Positions 53,368 through 62,124 of a stretch of DNA of 64,000 bases are shown here, piece after piece; position 1 is the first letter of the stretch; every line of letters begins with the position of its first letter. The translations under genes and the position numbers were made by a program. The notes beneath the pieces are model-generated. The model was not told the origin of the DNA. It ran no database searches and worked only from the letters and a program-made list of their open reading frames with translations. The stretch lies in contig NZ_JAUSZM010000003.1 of assembly GCF_030817655.1 (NCBI RefSeq), positions 4,526,001 through 4,590,000 of the forward strand, read 5' to 3'. Source of the stretch: Streptomyces sp. V4I2. GTDB lineage: Bacteria > Actinomycetota > Actinomycetes > Streptomycetales > Streptomycetaceae.

Positions 53368-53727
53368 ATGGCTCTCGCCAAGCTGGGTGTCGTCGTCCTG
53401 GACTGTCCCGACCCGAACGCCCTCGCCGGCTTCTACGCCGCCGTGCTCGGCGGCACCGTGGAGGGCCAGGGAGAGTGGGTGGACCTGAAGCTGTCCGACG
53501 GGCAGGCCCTGGCCTTCCAGGCCGCTCCCGGGTACGTACCGCCGAAGTGGCCCGCGCCCGACCACTCGCAGCAGTTCCATCTGGATCTGGACGTGCCTGA
53601 CCTGGACGCGGCCGAGAAGGAGGTGCTGGCGCTGGGCGCGAAGCCGCTGGACACGGAGGACCGCACGCGGACCTTCCGGGTTTACGCGGACCCGGCGGGG
53701 CACCCGTTCTGTCCCTGCGCCTGCTGA
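53368..53727 (+). CDS. VOC-family (glyoxalase/bleomycin-resistance-like) protein A
   Basis: A 119-residue single-domain protein of the vicinal oxygen chelate fold. Family features are VVVLDCPDPNALAGFYAAVLG at the start, QQFHLDLDV in the middle and FRVYADPAGHPFC at the end. It probably binds a small molecule or metal; the substrate is unknown. GAGGAGG lies six bases before the ATG. It is closely related to the next gene, suggesting local duplication. Confidence 0.88.
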   Translation: MALAKLGVVVLDCPDPNALAGFYAAVLGGTVEGQGEWVDLKLSDGQALAFQAAPGYVPPKWPAPDHSQQFHLDLDVPDLDAAEKEVLALGAKPLDTEDRTRTFRVYADPAGHPFCPCAC

Positions 53728-53805
53728 TCGCCCCCGTTGACCGTCGTCTGCCGATCGCCCCATCGACCGTCGCCCGCTGACCGCATGTCGAGCCGGGAGG
53801 ACCCC

Positions 53806-54207
53806 ATGGCACCCGTGACACCCGTGGCCCGCTTCCGTTCCGTCGTGATCGACTGCCCCGACCCGCACGCGCTCGCCGCCTTCTACGCCCAGGTCGGCGG
53901 CGGCACGCCGGAGGCCGAGGACGACGACTGGGTCGTCCTGCGGATCCCGGACGGGCCGCGGCTCGCCTTCCAGCGGGCACCCGGCTTCACCCCGCCGGAG
54001 TGGCCGCGCGCGGACCGCAACTCCCAGCAGTTCCATGTCGACTTCGACGGCGGGACCACCTGGGAGGAGATCGACATCGCCGAGGAGAAGGTACTGGCGC
54101 TGGGGGCGCGGGTGCTGGACCGGGAGGACTACGAGAAGAAGGACTTCCGGGTGTACGCCGACCCGGCGGGCCACCCCTTCTGCCTCTGCCGGATCGACCC
54201 GCTGTAG
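53806..54207 (+). CDS. VOC-family protein B
   Basis: A 133-residue paralogue of protein A: VVIDCPDPHALAAFYAQV, QQFHVDFDG and FRVYADPAGHPFC align directly. It differs by an inserted acidic WEEIDIAEEKV helix. GGGAGG precedes the ATG at 53806. It ends 20 bases from the convergent dipeptidase-like gene. Confidence 0.88.
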   Translation: MAPVTPVARFRSVVIDCPDPHALAAFYAQVGGGTPEAEDDDWVVLRIPDGPRLAFQRAPGFTPPEWPRADRNSQQFHVDFDGGTTWEEIDIAEEKVLALGARVLDREDYEKKDFRVYADPAGHPFCLCRIDPL

Positions 54208-54227
54208 GTCCCTCGGGGCGGGCGCCG

Positions 54228-55367
54228 TCAGCCGTCCAGGTCGGCGATCTTCGCCGTCGACGGCTCCCGGCGCAGCTGGGCCGCGCGGGCGGTGAAGTCG
54301 GCGCTGCGCAGGACGCGCTGGACGTTTCCCCAGGTCAGCAGGGCGATGTCGGCCTCGGGCCAGCCGCGGCGCAGGAGTTCGGCGATGAGGTGCGGGTAGC
54401 AGGAGGCGTCGCCGAGCTCCTGCGGGTGGGCGGTGCCGGCGTCGAAGGTGCCGGACACGCCCACGCACTCCGCGCCCGCGACCCGGCGCACGTGGTCGAG
54501 GTGGTCGGCGACGTCCCGGACGGTCGGGCCGGTCTGCTCGGCGGTCAGCGGCACCATGCACAGCCCCTTGGCCTCGCCCAGCTCGGCGAGCAGGTCGTCG
54601 GGGAGGTTGGCCGGGTGCGGGCGCAGGGCCCGGGCGGCGGAACGGGTGCACAGGGCAGGCGCCTTGGACACCGCGAAGACGCGGCGGACGGTGTCCGCGG
54701 AGGCGCCGGAGAGGTCGGCGACGACGCCGAGGCGGTTCATCTCGCGCAGCACCTCCTCGCCGAACCGGGTGAGCCCGGCCTCGCTCGCCCAGGTCGCGCC
54801 GGTCAGGGTGAGGGCGCGCAGACCCAGGGCGTGCAGGGAACGCAGGATGCCGAGGGAGTCGCCGAGGGCGGCCGCTCCGGCGGGGCCGAGCAGCACGGAG
54901 ACGCGGCCGCAGTGGCGTACGTCGGTGATCTGCCCGGCGGTGTAGGCGAGGCGCAGGCCCTCGGGGTAGGCGCGCACGACCGTCTTGACCAGGTCGAGCT
55001 GTTCCAGGGTGGCGCCGACGGCCCGGTCGCCGTCGAGGCCCTCGGGCAGGTGCAGCGACCACAGCAGCGCGCCGACATGGCCCTCGCGCAGCCGCGGCAC
55101 GTCCGTGTCGACGGCGCTCTCGCCGAGCTCCAGGTCGTACCAGGGCAGGTGGCGCAGCGCCCAGGGCAGCCCGTTGTAGCCGTCGGCGACGGGGTGCACG
55201 CCGAGGATCGCGTGGGCCCGCTCCAGCGGGGAGGTGCCGGGGTCGGCGACGGGGGCGTACGGCTCCGCCGGGACGGACTCCGGGAGCGGCTCGGGGAGGG
55301 ACTCCGGCAGGTCGTCGAGCTCGCCGAGCTCTGTGGCGGTGTGCAGGTCGTCCTGGAGGTCTGCCAT
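54228..55367 (-). CDS. Inactive M19 dipeptidase homologue
   Basis: A 379-residue protein aligning along its length with the zinc membrane dipeptidase at 56190, but all metal ligands and catalytic residues are changed. The HND of VDGHNDLPWAL is YNG (VADGYNGLPWAL), GAEGG is GPAGA, VDLSHVA is ADLSGAS, FSHSSSRA is CTRSAARA and GGDYDG is SGTFDA. The scaffold residues around these sites are retained. It has an extra N-terminal acidic/Pro-rich segment (about 1-45). Likely a non-catalytic binding or regulatory protein. Confidence 0.85.
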   Translation of the reverse strand: MADLQDDLHTATELGELDDLPESLPEPLPESVPAEPYAPVADPGTSPLERAHAILGVHPVADGYNGLPWALRHLPWYDLELGESAVDTDVPRLREGHVGALLWSLHLPEGLDGDRAVGATLEQLDLVKTVVRAYPEGLRLAYTAGQITDVRHCGRVSVLLGPAGAAALGDSLGILRSLHALGLRALTLTGATWASEAGLTRFGEEVLREMNRLGVVADLSGASADTVRRVFAVSKAPALCTRSAARALRPHPANLPDDLLAELGEAKGLCMVPLTAEQTGPTVRDVADHLDHVRRVAGAECVGVSGTFDAGTAHPQELGDASCYPHLIAELLRRGWPEADIALLTWGNVQRVLRSADFTARAAQLRREPSTAKIADLDG

Positions 55368-55491
55368 GGCGGGCTCCGTCCTGATCGCAGTACGGTCACC
55401 GTCGCACGGAGCCGGAGGGCCTTCCTGGTGGGCGGGGCGTTCGGGGTATGGGCCCGGGCACCTTTGGCCATGAATCTTCGTCCTTCAGTAC

Positions 55492-56175
55492 GTGAAGGTT
55501 CAAAAACCGGTCCGCCTCCTTGTTGTGGACGCCGACCCAGGTGTCCGCCCCCTGATGACAGCGCTCGGCGAACGCGGATTCGAGGTGTACGCGGCCAACC
55601 GCGGCCGGTTCGCGATACCCGTCGGCCGCTCCGTACGGCCCGACCTGATCGTCCTGGACATGGCCCTGCCGGACGGCGACGGCGTCGAGACGTACGACGG
55701 ACTGCGGGCCGCCGGCGTCCACACGCCCGTGCTGTTCCTGTCCGCCCGCGACGACAGCGCGGCCGCGGAGCAGGTGCGAGGCGTGCTGACGGACGCGGAC
55801 GAGCACGTCACCAAACCGTTCGAGCTCACCGAAGTGATGGCGTGTGTCCAGGAACTGCTCACCCGCGACCGGGCCGACGAGAGCCGGCTGCTGCGCCACG
55901 GGGACCTCGCGGTGGACGCGGCGCGCCGCGAGGTCTGGCGGGCCGGGGCCCGGATCGAGCTCTCGACCCGGGAGTTCGCGCTGCTCGGCTACCTGCTGGA
56001 CAACGCGGGCCAGGTCGTCACGAAGAAGCAGATTCTGGAACGGGTCTGGGGAGCGCCGTTCCGCACCGGGACCGTCGAGACGTACGTCTACTACCTGCGC
56101 CGCAAGCTGGGCGACCACGACCAGTCACTGATCCGGACCGTGCGCGGCCTCGGCTACACGATGGCGCGCGGCTGA
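55492..56175 (+). CDS. Orphan OmpR-type response regulator
   Basis: A 227-residue DNA-binding regulator. The receiver domain (about 6-120) has phosphoacceptor Asp in IVLDMALPDGDG and Lys in VTKPFEL. The acidic pocket reads VVDADPG, so the second of the usual adjacent acidic residues is Ala. The winged-helix domain spans about 130-225 (STREFALLGYLLDNAGQVV, VRGLGYTM). No sensor kinase is adjacent. It lies between two M19 dipeptidase genes and is divergent from the inactive one. GTG start at 55492. Confidence 0.88.
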   Translation: MKVQKPVRLLVVDADPGVRPLMTALGERGFEVYAANRGRFAIPVGRSVRPDLIVLDMALPDGDGVETYDGLRAAGVHTPVLFLSARDDSAAAEQVRGVLTDADEHVTKPFELTEVMACVQELLTRDRADESRLLRHGDLAVDAARREVWRAGARIELSTREFALLGYLLDNAGQVVTKKQILERVWGAPFRTGTVETYVYYLRRKLGDHDQSLIRTVRGLGYTMARG

Positions 56176-56189
56176 GCTGCCGCCCGGCA

Positions 56190-57374
56190 TCAGCCGTCGA
56201 GCGACTCGATCGTCGCGCAGGACGGCCCCCGCGTGGCCTGGAGGTCCCGCGCCACGTCCTCCGCCGCGCCCAGCACCCGTACCGCGTTCTGCCAGGTCAG
56301 CTTGGCCAGGTCGGACGTCGACCAGCCGCGGTCGAGCAGTTCGGCGATGAGGTTCGGATAGCCGGAGACGTCGTTCAGGCCGTCCGGGGTGAAGGCGGTG
56401 CCGTCGTAGTCGCCGCCGATGCCCAGGTGGTCGATGCCCGCGACCTCGCGCATGTGGTCCAGGTGGTCGGCCACCGTCGAGACCGTCGCGACCGGACGCG
56501 GGGTGCGCTCCTCGAAGGCGCGGTGCACCTTCATCGCCTCGGCGGTGGTGGCGAGGTGGTGGAAGCCGTGGGCGCGCATGTTCTCGTCGGCCGCGGCGGT
56601 CCAGTCGACGGCGGCCTGGAGCACGAACTTCGGCACGAACGTCACCATCGCCATGCCGCCGTTGGCCGGCAGCCGCTCCAGGACGTCGTCCGGGATGTTG
56701 CGCGGATGGTCGCAGACGGCCCGCGACGAGGAGTGGGAGAAGATCACCGGGGCCGAGCTGGTGTCCAGCGCGTCCCGCATGGTCGTCGCCGCCACGTGCG
56801 AGAGGTCGACCAGCATGCCCTCCCGGTTCATCTCCCGCACGACCTCGCGGCCGAAGGCCGACAGCCCGCCGACGCCCGGTTCGTCGGTCGCGGAGTCCGC
56901 CCACGCCACGTTGTCGTTGTGGGTGAGGGTCAGGTACCGGACGCCGAGGGCGTACAACCCCCGCAGCGTGCCCAGGGAGTTGGCGATGGAATGGCCGCCC
57001 TCCGCCCCCATCAGCGAGGCGATACGGCCTTCCGCGCGCGCCGCCTCCATGTCCGCGGCCGTCAGAGCCTGCCGCAGATCCTGCGGGTGACGGGCGAGCA
57101 ACTGCCGTACGCAGTCGATCTGTTCCAGCGTCGCCGGGACCGCGTCGGGCAGGTCCGAGCGGACGTACACCGACCAGTACTGCGCGCCGACCCCGCCCTC
57201 GCGCAGGCGGGGGATGTCGGTGTGCAGGTGGGCGTTCTGGTGGCCGGCGAGGTCGCGGGCGTCGAGGTCGTAGCGAACCTGTTCGCGCAGCGCCCAGGGC
57301 AGGTCGTTGTGCCCGTCGACGACGGGGAACTCCCGCAGCAGCTCCCGGGCTTCCGCCAGCGAGGGGGAGGTCAT
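56190..57374 (-). CDS. Zinc-dependent dipeptidase (M19, membrane dipeptidase family)
   Basis: A 394-residue amidohydrolase-fold dipeptidase with all residues intact: VVDGHNDLPWAL (HxD), GAEGG (bridging Glu), VDLSHVA and FSHSSSRA (two His) and GIGGDYDGT (Asp). It hydrolyses dipeptides, possibly with D-residues from cell-wall turnover. The ATG at 57374 has GGAAG eight bases upstream; a GTG at 57383 overlapping the purE stop is the alternative. It forms an operon with purK and purE. Confidence 0.93.
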   Translation of the reverse strand: MTSPSLAEARELLREFPVVDGHNDLPWALREQVRYDLDARDLAGHQNAHLHTDIPRLREGGVGAQYWSVYVRSDLPDAVPATLEQIDCVRQLLARHPQDLRQALTAADMEAARAEGRIASLMGAEGGHSIANSLGTLRGLYALGVRYLTLTHNDNVAWADSATDEPGVGGLSAFGREVVREMNREGMLVDLSHVAATTMRDALDTSSAPVIFSHSSSRAVCDHPRNIPDDVLERLPANGGMAMVTFVPKFVLQAAVDWTAAADENMRAHGFHHLATTAEAMKVHRAFEERTPRPVATVSTVADHLDHMREVAGIDHLGIGGDYDGTAFTPDGLNDVSGYPNLIAELLDRGWSTSDLAKLTWQNAVRVLGAAEDVARDLQATRGPSCATIESLDG

Positions 57375-57379
57375 GGCCG

Positions 57380-57904
57380 TCACTTCCCGAAGCCGAAGCC
57401 GTTGCCCGATCCGTCGACCTTGGTGCGCAGTCGCTTGCCCTTCTCGGTGGCCTGGTCGTTCAGTTCCTGCTGGAAGTCCCGCATCCGGCCAAGGAGTTCC
57501 TCGTCGGAGGTGGCCAGGATCCGGGCCGCCAGCAGGCCCGCGTTGCGGGCGCCGGCGACCGAGACCGTCGCGACCGGGACCCCGGCCGGCATCTGCACGA
57601 TCGACAGCAGCGAGTCCATGCCGTCGAGGTACTTCAGCGGCACCGGCACGCCGATCACCGGCAGCGGGGTGACCGAGGCGAGCATGCCCGGGAGGTGGGC
57701 GGCGCCGCCGGCCCCCGCGATGATCACCTTCAGTCCGCGCTCGGCGGCCTGCTCGCCGTACGCCACCATCTCGCGCGGCATGCGGTGCGCGGAGACGACG
57801 TCGACCTCGTAGTCGATCTCGAACTCGTCGAGGGCCTGGGCGGCGGCCTCCATGACGGGCCAGTCGGAGTCCGAACCCATGACGATGCCTACTACCGGGC
57901 TCAT
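57380..57904 (-). CDS. purE: N5-carboxyaminoimidazole ribonucleotide mutase
   Basis: A 174-residue cytosolic class I PurE, converting N5-CAIR to CAIR in purine biosynthesis. Active-site motifs are GSDSDWPVM (residues 10-18), SAHRMPREM and GAGGAAHLPGMLAS. The C-terminus is extended by a basic Gly/Phe tail (GNGFGFGK). Its ATG overlaps the purK stop by four bases. Confidence 0.96.
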   Translation of the reverse strand: MSPVVGIVMGSDSDWPVMEAAAQALDEFEIDYEVDVVSAHRMPREMVAYGEQAAERGLKVIIAGAGGAAHLPGMLASVTPLPVIGVPVPLKYLDGMDSLLSIVQMPAGVPVATVSVAGARNAGLLAARILATSDEELLGRMRDFQQELNDQATEKGKRLRTKVDGSGNGFGFGK

Positions 57905-59040
57905 TCGGTGATCGTGCCTCTCAGATAGCCGGCAGCGTGACGGGCGCGCTCCAGCACGTCGTCGAGGTCGTCGCCGTAGGTGTTGACGTGGCCGACCTTG
58001 CGGCCGGGCTTCACGTCCTTGCCGTACATGTGGATCTTCAGCCCGGGGTCGCGGGCCATGCAGTGCAGGTACGCGGAGTACATGTCCGGGTAGTCGCCGC
58101 CGAGGACGTTGACCATGACCGTCCACCTGGCGCGCGGGCGCGGGTCGCCGAGCGGGAGATCGAGGACGGCCCGGACGTGGTTGGCGAACTGGGACGTGAT
58201 CGCGCCGTCCATCGACCAGTGGCCGGAGTTGTGGGGGCGCATGGCGAGCTCGTTGACGAGGATGCGACCGTCGCGGGTCTGGAACAGCTCGACGGCGAGG
58301 TGGCCGACGACGTCCAGTTCCTTGGCGATCCGCAGCGCCATCTCCTCGGCGCGCAGGGCCAGTGCCTGGTCGAGGTCGGGAGCGGGCGCGATGACGGTGT
58401 CGCAGACGCCGTTCACCTGCTGGGACTCGACGACCGGGTAGGCGACGGCCTGGCCGTGCGGCGACCGCACGACGTTCGCGGCCAGCTCCCGTACGAAGTC
58501 GACCTTCTCCTCGGCGAGCACGGCAACGCCCGCGCGGAACGGCTCCTCGGCCTCCGCCGCGTTGTCGACGACCCACACGCCCTTGCCGTCGTAGCCGCCG
58601 CGGACGGTCTTGAGGACGACGGGGAAGCCGTCGCCCTCCGCCGCGAAGGCGGCCACGTCCGCGGGGTCGCTCACGATCCGGTGCCGTGGACACGGCACCC
58701 CGATCGCGTCGAGCTTCGCGCGCATCACACCCTTGTCCTGGGCGTGCACGAGCGCGTCGGGGCCCGGGCGGACGGGGATGCCGTCCGCCTCCAGGGCTCT
58801 GAGGTGCTCGGTGGGGACGTGCTCGTGATCGAAGGTGATCACGTCACAGCCCCGCGCGAACGCGCGCAGCGTCTTGAGGTCGCGATAGTCGCCGATGACG
58901 ACATCGCTCACGACCTGCGCCGCGGAATCCTGGGGAGTGTCACTGAGGAGCTTGAAACGGATGCCGAGCGGGATGCCTGCCTCGTGTGTCATACGAGCGA
59001 GCTGACCCCCGCCGACCATGCCGACTACCGGGAACGTCAC
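57901..59040 (-). CDS. purK: 5-(carboxyamino)imidazole ribonucleotide synthase
   Basis: A 379-residue ATP-grasp enzyme making N5-CAIR from AIR, ATP and bicarbonate. The N-terminus is VGMVGGGQLARM, the ATP-binding GYDGKG is near 148 and NELAMRPHNSGHWS lies near 258. It supplies substrate to PurE, with which it overlaps. The GTG start (59040) is six bases after a possible -10 box TACCCT (59047-59052 on the minus strand), so the mRNA may be leaderless. Confidence 0.96.
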   Translation of the reverse strand: MTFPVVGMVGGGQLARMTHEAGIPLGIRFKLLSDTPQDSAAQVVSDVVIGDYRDLKTLRAFARGCDVITFDHEHVPTEHLRALEADGIPVRPGPDALVHAQDKGVMRAKLDAIGVPCPRHRIVSDPADVAAFAAEGDGFPVVLKTVRGGYDGKGVWVVDNAAEAEEPFRAGVAVLAEEKVDFVRELAANVVRSPHGQAVAYPVVESQQVNGVCDTVIAPAPDLDQALALRAEEMALRIAKELDVVGHLAVELFQTRDGRILVNELAMRPHNSGHWSMDGAITSQFANHVRAVLDLPLGDPRPRARWTVMVNVLGGDYPDMYSAYLHCMARDPGLKIHMYGKDVKPGRKVGHVNTYGDDLDDVLERARHAAGYLRGTITE

Positions 59041-59193
59041 GTCCCTAGGGTATCGGGCACGCCACAGTGGCTGATTTCACCGTCCCCCGGCCGTTCCTTT
59101 GCCTGGCTGTGAGTCCATGCACGGGCGATCACGAACGGGGGGTGGTTAGCATGGCTGGGTTGACGAATCCGACGGACGGGGGCCTGGACGGCC

Positions 59194-59742
59194 ATGGAAA
59201 GTGGTTCCTCGGCGTCTCGTACGGCGCCCCCGGCACCCCGCAGCGCGGCGCGGCAGCGCGTCGACCGGCTGTTGCGCGAGGCCGCCAAGTTCGGTGCGGT
59301 GGGCGGGGCGGGAGTCCTGGTCAATCTCCTCGTGTTCAACCTGGTCCGGCACACCACCGACCTCCAGGTCGTGCGGGCCAGTGTCATCGCGACGGTCGTG
59401 GCGATCGTCTTCAACTACATAGGGTTCCGCTACTTCACCTACCGCGACCGCGACAAGACCGGCCGCACCAAGGAACTCACCCTCTTCCTACTGTTCAGCC
59501 TGGTCGGGCTGGTCATCGAGAACGGCCTGCTCTACGCGGCGACCTACGGCTTCGGCTGGGACAGCTCCCTGCAGAGCAACATCTTCAAGTTCGTCGGCAT
59601 CGGCATAGCCACGCTCTTCCGCTTCTGGTCGTACCGCACGTGGGTGTTCCGCACGCTTCCGGCCAAGGAAACGGTGGCCGACGCGGAGTCGATCCTGGCC
59701 ACGGCGGCGAAGAAGCCGCGCCCGCAGCAGCGCGTGCCTTAG
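59194..59742 (+). CDS. GtrA-family membrane protein
   Basis: A 182-residue protein with four hydrophobic segments (about 32-50, 62-80, 95-115 and 130-150). The GtrA pattern includes FGAVGGAGVLVNLLVFNLV and FNYIGFRYFTYRD. GtrA proteins help flip undecaprenyl-linked sugars in envelope polysaccharide modification. It is divergent from purK, as in mycobacteria. Upstream, TAGCAT (59147-59152) may be a -10 box. The C-terminus is seven bases from the convergent kinase gene. Confidence 0.9.
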   Translation: MESGSSASRTAPPAPRSAARQRVDRLLREAAKFGAVGGAGVLVNLLVFNLVRHTTDLQVVRASVIATVVAIVFNYIGFRYFTYRDRDKTGRTKELTLFLLFSLVGLVIENGLLYAATYGFGWDSSLQSNIFKFVGIGIATLFRFWSYRTWVFRTLPAKETVADAESILATAAKKPRPQQRVP

Positions 59743-59749
59743 AAGGGGT

Positions 59750-61024
59750 TCAACGGACCGTAGGCTCCTCGCCCTCCGCCGACGCCTTCTTCACCGGCGT
59801 ACGCGACAGGAACAGAGCGAACACCGGCGGCTGGGTCTGGAGCATCTCCAGGCGGCCGCCGTCGGCCTCCGCGAGGTCCCGGGCGACCGCCAGGCCGATG
59901 CCCGTGGAGTTGCGGCCGCTGATCGCGCGCTCGAAGATGCGGGCGCCCAGGTCGGCGGGGACGCCCGGTCCCTCGTCGGTGACCTCGATGACGGCCTGGT
60001 TGCCGGTGACACGGGTACGCAGCGCGACGGTGCCGCCGCCGTGCATGAGGGAGTTCTCGATCAGCGCGGCCAGCACCTGCGCGACCGCCCCCGGCGTACC
60101 GACCGCCGTCAGTTGACGCTTGCCGGAGCTCACGATCGCCCGGCCCACGCCGCGGTAGGCGGGGCGCCACTCGGCGAGCTGCTGCTGGATGACCTCGTCG
60201 AGGTCGAAGGTGACGGCGGAGCCGGTGCGCGGGTCGCGGGAGTTCGTCAGCAGCCGCTCCACCACGTCCGTGAGGCGTTCCACCTGGGTGAGCGCGACAT
60301 TGGCCTCCTCCTTCACCGTGTCCGGATCGTCGGTGAGGGTGATCTCCTCCAGGCGCATGGACAGCGCGGTCAGCGGTGTCCGCAGCTGGTGGGAGGCGTC
60401 GGCGGCGAGCCGGCGTTCGGCCGTCAGCATGCGGGCGATGCGCTCGGCGGAGGAGTCCAGGACGTCGGCGACCCGGTCCAGCTCGGGGACGCCGTACCGC
60501 TTGTGCCGGGGCCGTGGGTCGCCCGAGCCGAGGCGTTCGGCGGTCTCGGCGAGGTCGGTGAGCGGGGAGGAGAGCCTGTTGGCCTGCCGGATCGCGAGCA
60601 GTACCGCGGCGATCACCGCGAGCAGCGCCACCAGCCCGATGATCAGCAGCGTACGGCCGACCTCGCGGGTCACCGAGGAGCGCGGCTCCTGGACGACGAC
60701 GGTCTCGCCCCGCTCGCCCTGGGCCTCGCCGCGGATGACGTCACCGGTCGGCTTGGTGCCGACCTCGATGGGTGCCTCTCCCGGGATCCGGATCACGGCG
60801 AAGCGGTCCCTGGCGACCTGGTCCTTCAGGACCTCCGCGTCGACGGTGCCGGTCCCGAGGAGCCGGCTGTCCACGATGCTGGCCACCCGGGCCGCCTCCA
60901 GGTCCACCCGTTCCTGGGCGCTGCTGCTGATGGTGCGGGTCTCGACGATGACGAGGGACACCCCGAAGACGGCGATGACCACGAGCACCACGGCGAGGGT
61001 GGACTGGATCAGACGGCGACGCAT
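59750..61024 (-). CDS. Two-component sensor histidine kinase
   Basis: A 424-residue membrane sensor. A first helix (about 5-27) and second helix (about 125-148) flank an external domain of about 95 residues. HAMP follows (about 150-200), then the dimerisation helix with phospho-His in ADASHQLRTPLTAL, and the ATPase domain with ENSLMHGG, DEGPGVP and GIGLAVARD. It follows the response regulator gene on the same strand, after a 107-base gap containing a GC-rich repeat. Stimulus unknown. Confidence 0.92.
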   Translation of the reverse strand: MRRRLIQSTLAVVLVVIAVFGVSLVIVETRTISSSAQERVDLEAARVASIVDSRLLGTGTVDAEVLKDQVARDRFAVIRIPGEAPIEVGTKPTGDVIRGEAQGERGETVVVQEPRSSVTREVGRTLLIIGLVALLAVIAAVLLAIRQANRLSSPLTDLAETAERLGSGDPRPRHKRYGVPELDRVADVLDSSAERIARMLTAERRLAADASHQLRTPLTALSMRLEEITLTDDPDTVKEEANVALTQVERLTDVVERLLTNSRDPRTGSAVTFDLDEVIQQQLAEWRPAYRGVGRAIVSSGKRQLTAVGTPGAVAQVLAALIENSLMHGGGTVALRTRVTGNQAVIEVTDEGPGVPADLGARIFERAISGRNSTGIGLAVARDLAEADGGRLEMLQTQPPVFALFLSRTPVKKASAEGEEPTVR

Positions 61025-61045
61025 GTTCTCTTACCTGTTCGACGT

Positions 61046-61108
61046 CTGCCGGTGCTGCCGGGGCTGCCGGGGCTGCCGGGGCTGCCGGGGCTGCCGGGGC
61101 TGCCTGGC
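61046..61108 (-). repeat. 9-bp GC-rich tandem repeat between regulator and kinase genes
   Basis: CTGCCGGGG occurs five times exactly (61055-61099), flanked by degenerate copies (61046-61054 and 61100-61108). It lies in the untranslated spacer of the two-gene operon. Confidence 0.85.
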
Positions 61109-61131
61109 GGCCCTGCCGGGCCGGTGCGGGT

Positions 61132-61809
61132 TCAACTCTTCTCGAAGCGGAAGCCGACGCCGCGCACGGTCGCGATGTACCGAGGGTTCGCCGCGTCGTC
61201 GCCGAGCTTCTTGCGCAGCCAGGAGATGTGCATGTCGAGCGTCTTGGTGGACGACCACCAGGTCGTGTCCCACACCTCGCGCATCAGCTGGTCCCGGGTG
61301 ACGACCCGCCCGGCGTCCCGCACCAGCACCCGCAGCAGGTCGAACTCCTTGGCGGTGAGCTGCAGTTCCTCCTCGCCCATCCATGCCCGGTGCGACTCGA
61401 CGTCGATCCGCACGCCGTGCGTGGCCGGCGGCTGCGACGGCTCCGCCGCGCCGCGCCGCAGCAGCGCCCGCACCCGGGCGAGCAGTTCGGCGAGCCGGAA
61501 GGGCTTGGTGACGTAGTCGTCGGCGCCCGCGTCGAGACCGACGACGGTGTCCACCTCGTCCGCGCGCGCGGTCAGGATGAGGATCGGGACGGCGAGGCCT
61601 TCGGCGCGCAGCCGGCGCGCCACCTCCAGGCCGTCCATACCGGGCAGCCCGAGGTCGAGCACGACGAGGTCGATGCCGCCCTGGGTGCCGGCGTCGAGCG
61701 CGGTGGGGCCGTCCTCGCGCACCTCTACCTCGTAGCCTTCCCGGCGCAGGGCGCGGGCCAGCGGCTCCGAGATGGACGCGTCGTCCTCGGCGAGCAGTAC
61801 ACGGGTCAT
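61132..61809 (-). CDS. OmpR-type response regulator
   Basis: A 225-residue partner of the adjacent kinase. The receiver (about 1-118) has AEDD acidic pocket, phosphoacceptor Asp in VVLDLGLPGMDG and Lys in VTKPFRL. The winged-helix domain (about 130-222) ends with the YIATVRGVGFRFE wing. It is first of the operon and is divergent from the peptide transporter gene. Confidence 0.93.
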   Translation of the reverse strand: MTRVLLAEDDASISEPLARALRREGYEVEVREDGPTALDAGTQGGIDLVVLDLGLPGMDGLEVARRLRAEGLAVPILILTARADEVDTVVGLDAGADDYVTKPFRLAELLARVRALLRRGAAEPSQPPATHGVRIDVESHRAWMGEEELQLTAKEFDLLRVLVRDAGRVVTRDQLMREVWDTTWWSSTKTLDMHISWLRKKLGDDAANPRYIATVRGVGFRFEKS

Positions 61810-62124
61810 GAGGTGATGGTAGTCCGCCCGTGACCAGTGCTGGGGTGTGATCGGCGGTGAGTGATTCTTACCTTTGGGCGTACTGGCACGAACCTGTGTG
61901 TGTGGGATGCGAACCGCGTAAGGACCTTCGAAAGGGTGTGTACGGTTCCTCTGCCGCCTGTGATTCGGGTCTCAAGTCCTTCCATTTCATGCGGTGTCCT
62001 GCCGTATGGTGAATGAGCGCCTGTAGCACCGCGGGGACCTTTGGCGAGGATTTGACGCTGAAGGTCTCTTTTGTGTGTGCCCCCCACCCCACTCCGGGCG
62101 CGTCCCGAGCAGCAAGGAACGACC
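61810..62124. promoter_or_regulatory. Divergent region, response regulator/peptide transporter
   Basis: No gene. TTGACG (62052-62057, plus strand) may be a -35 box for the transporter, but the matching -10 is poor. I see no clear terminator or operator. Confidence 0.3.

Noticed and set aside
54000..57812. A 1270-codon open frame on the plus strand
   Set aside because: It runs antisense to both M19 dipeptidase genes and part of purE and reads as low-complexity Gly/Ala/Val/Arg, the usual mirror of high-GC coding DNA.
61031..61384. Minus-strand frame with repeated RQP residues
   Set aside because: It arises from the 9-bp repeat and an out-of-frame read of the response regulator gene.
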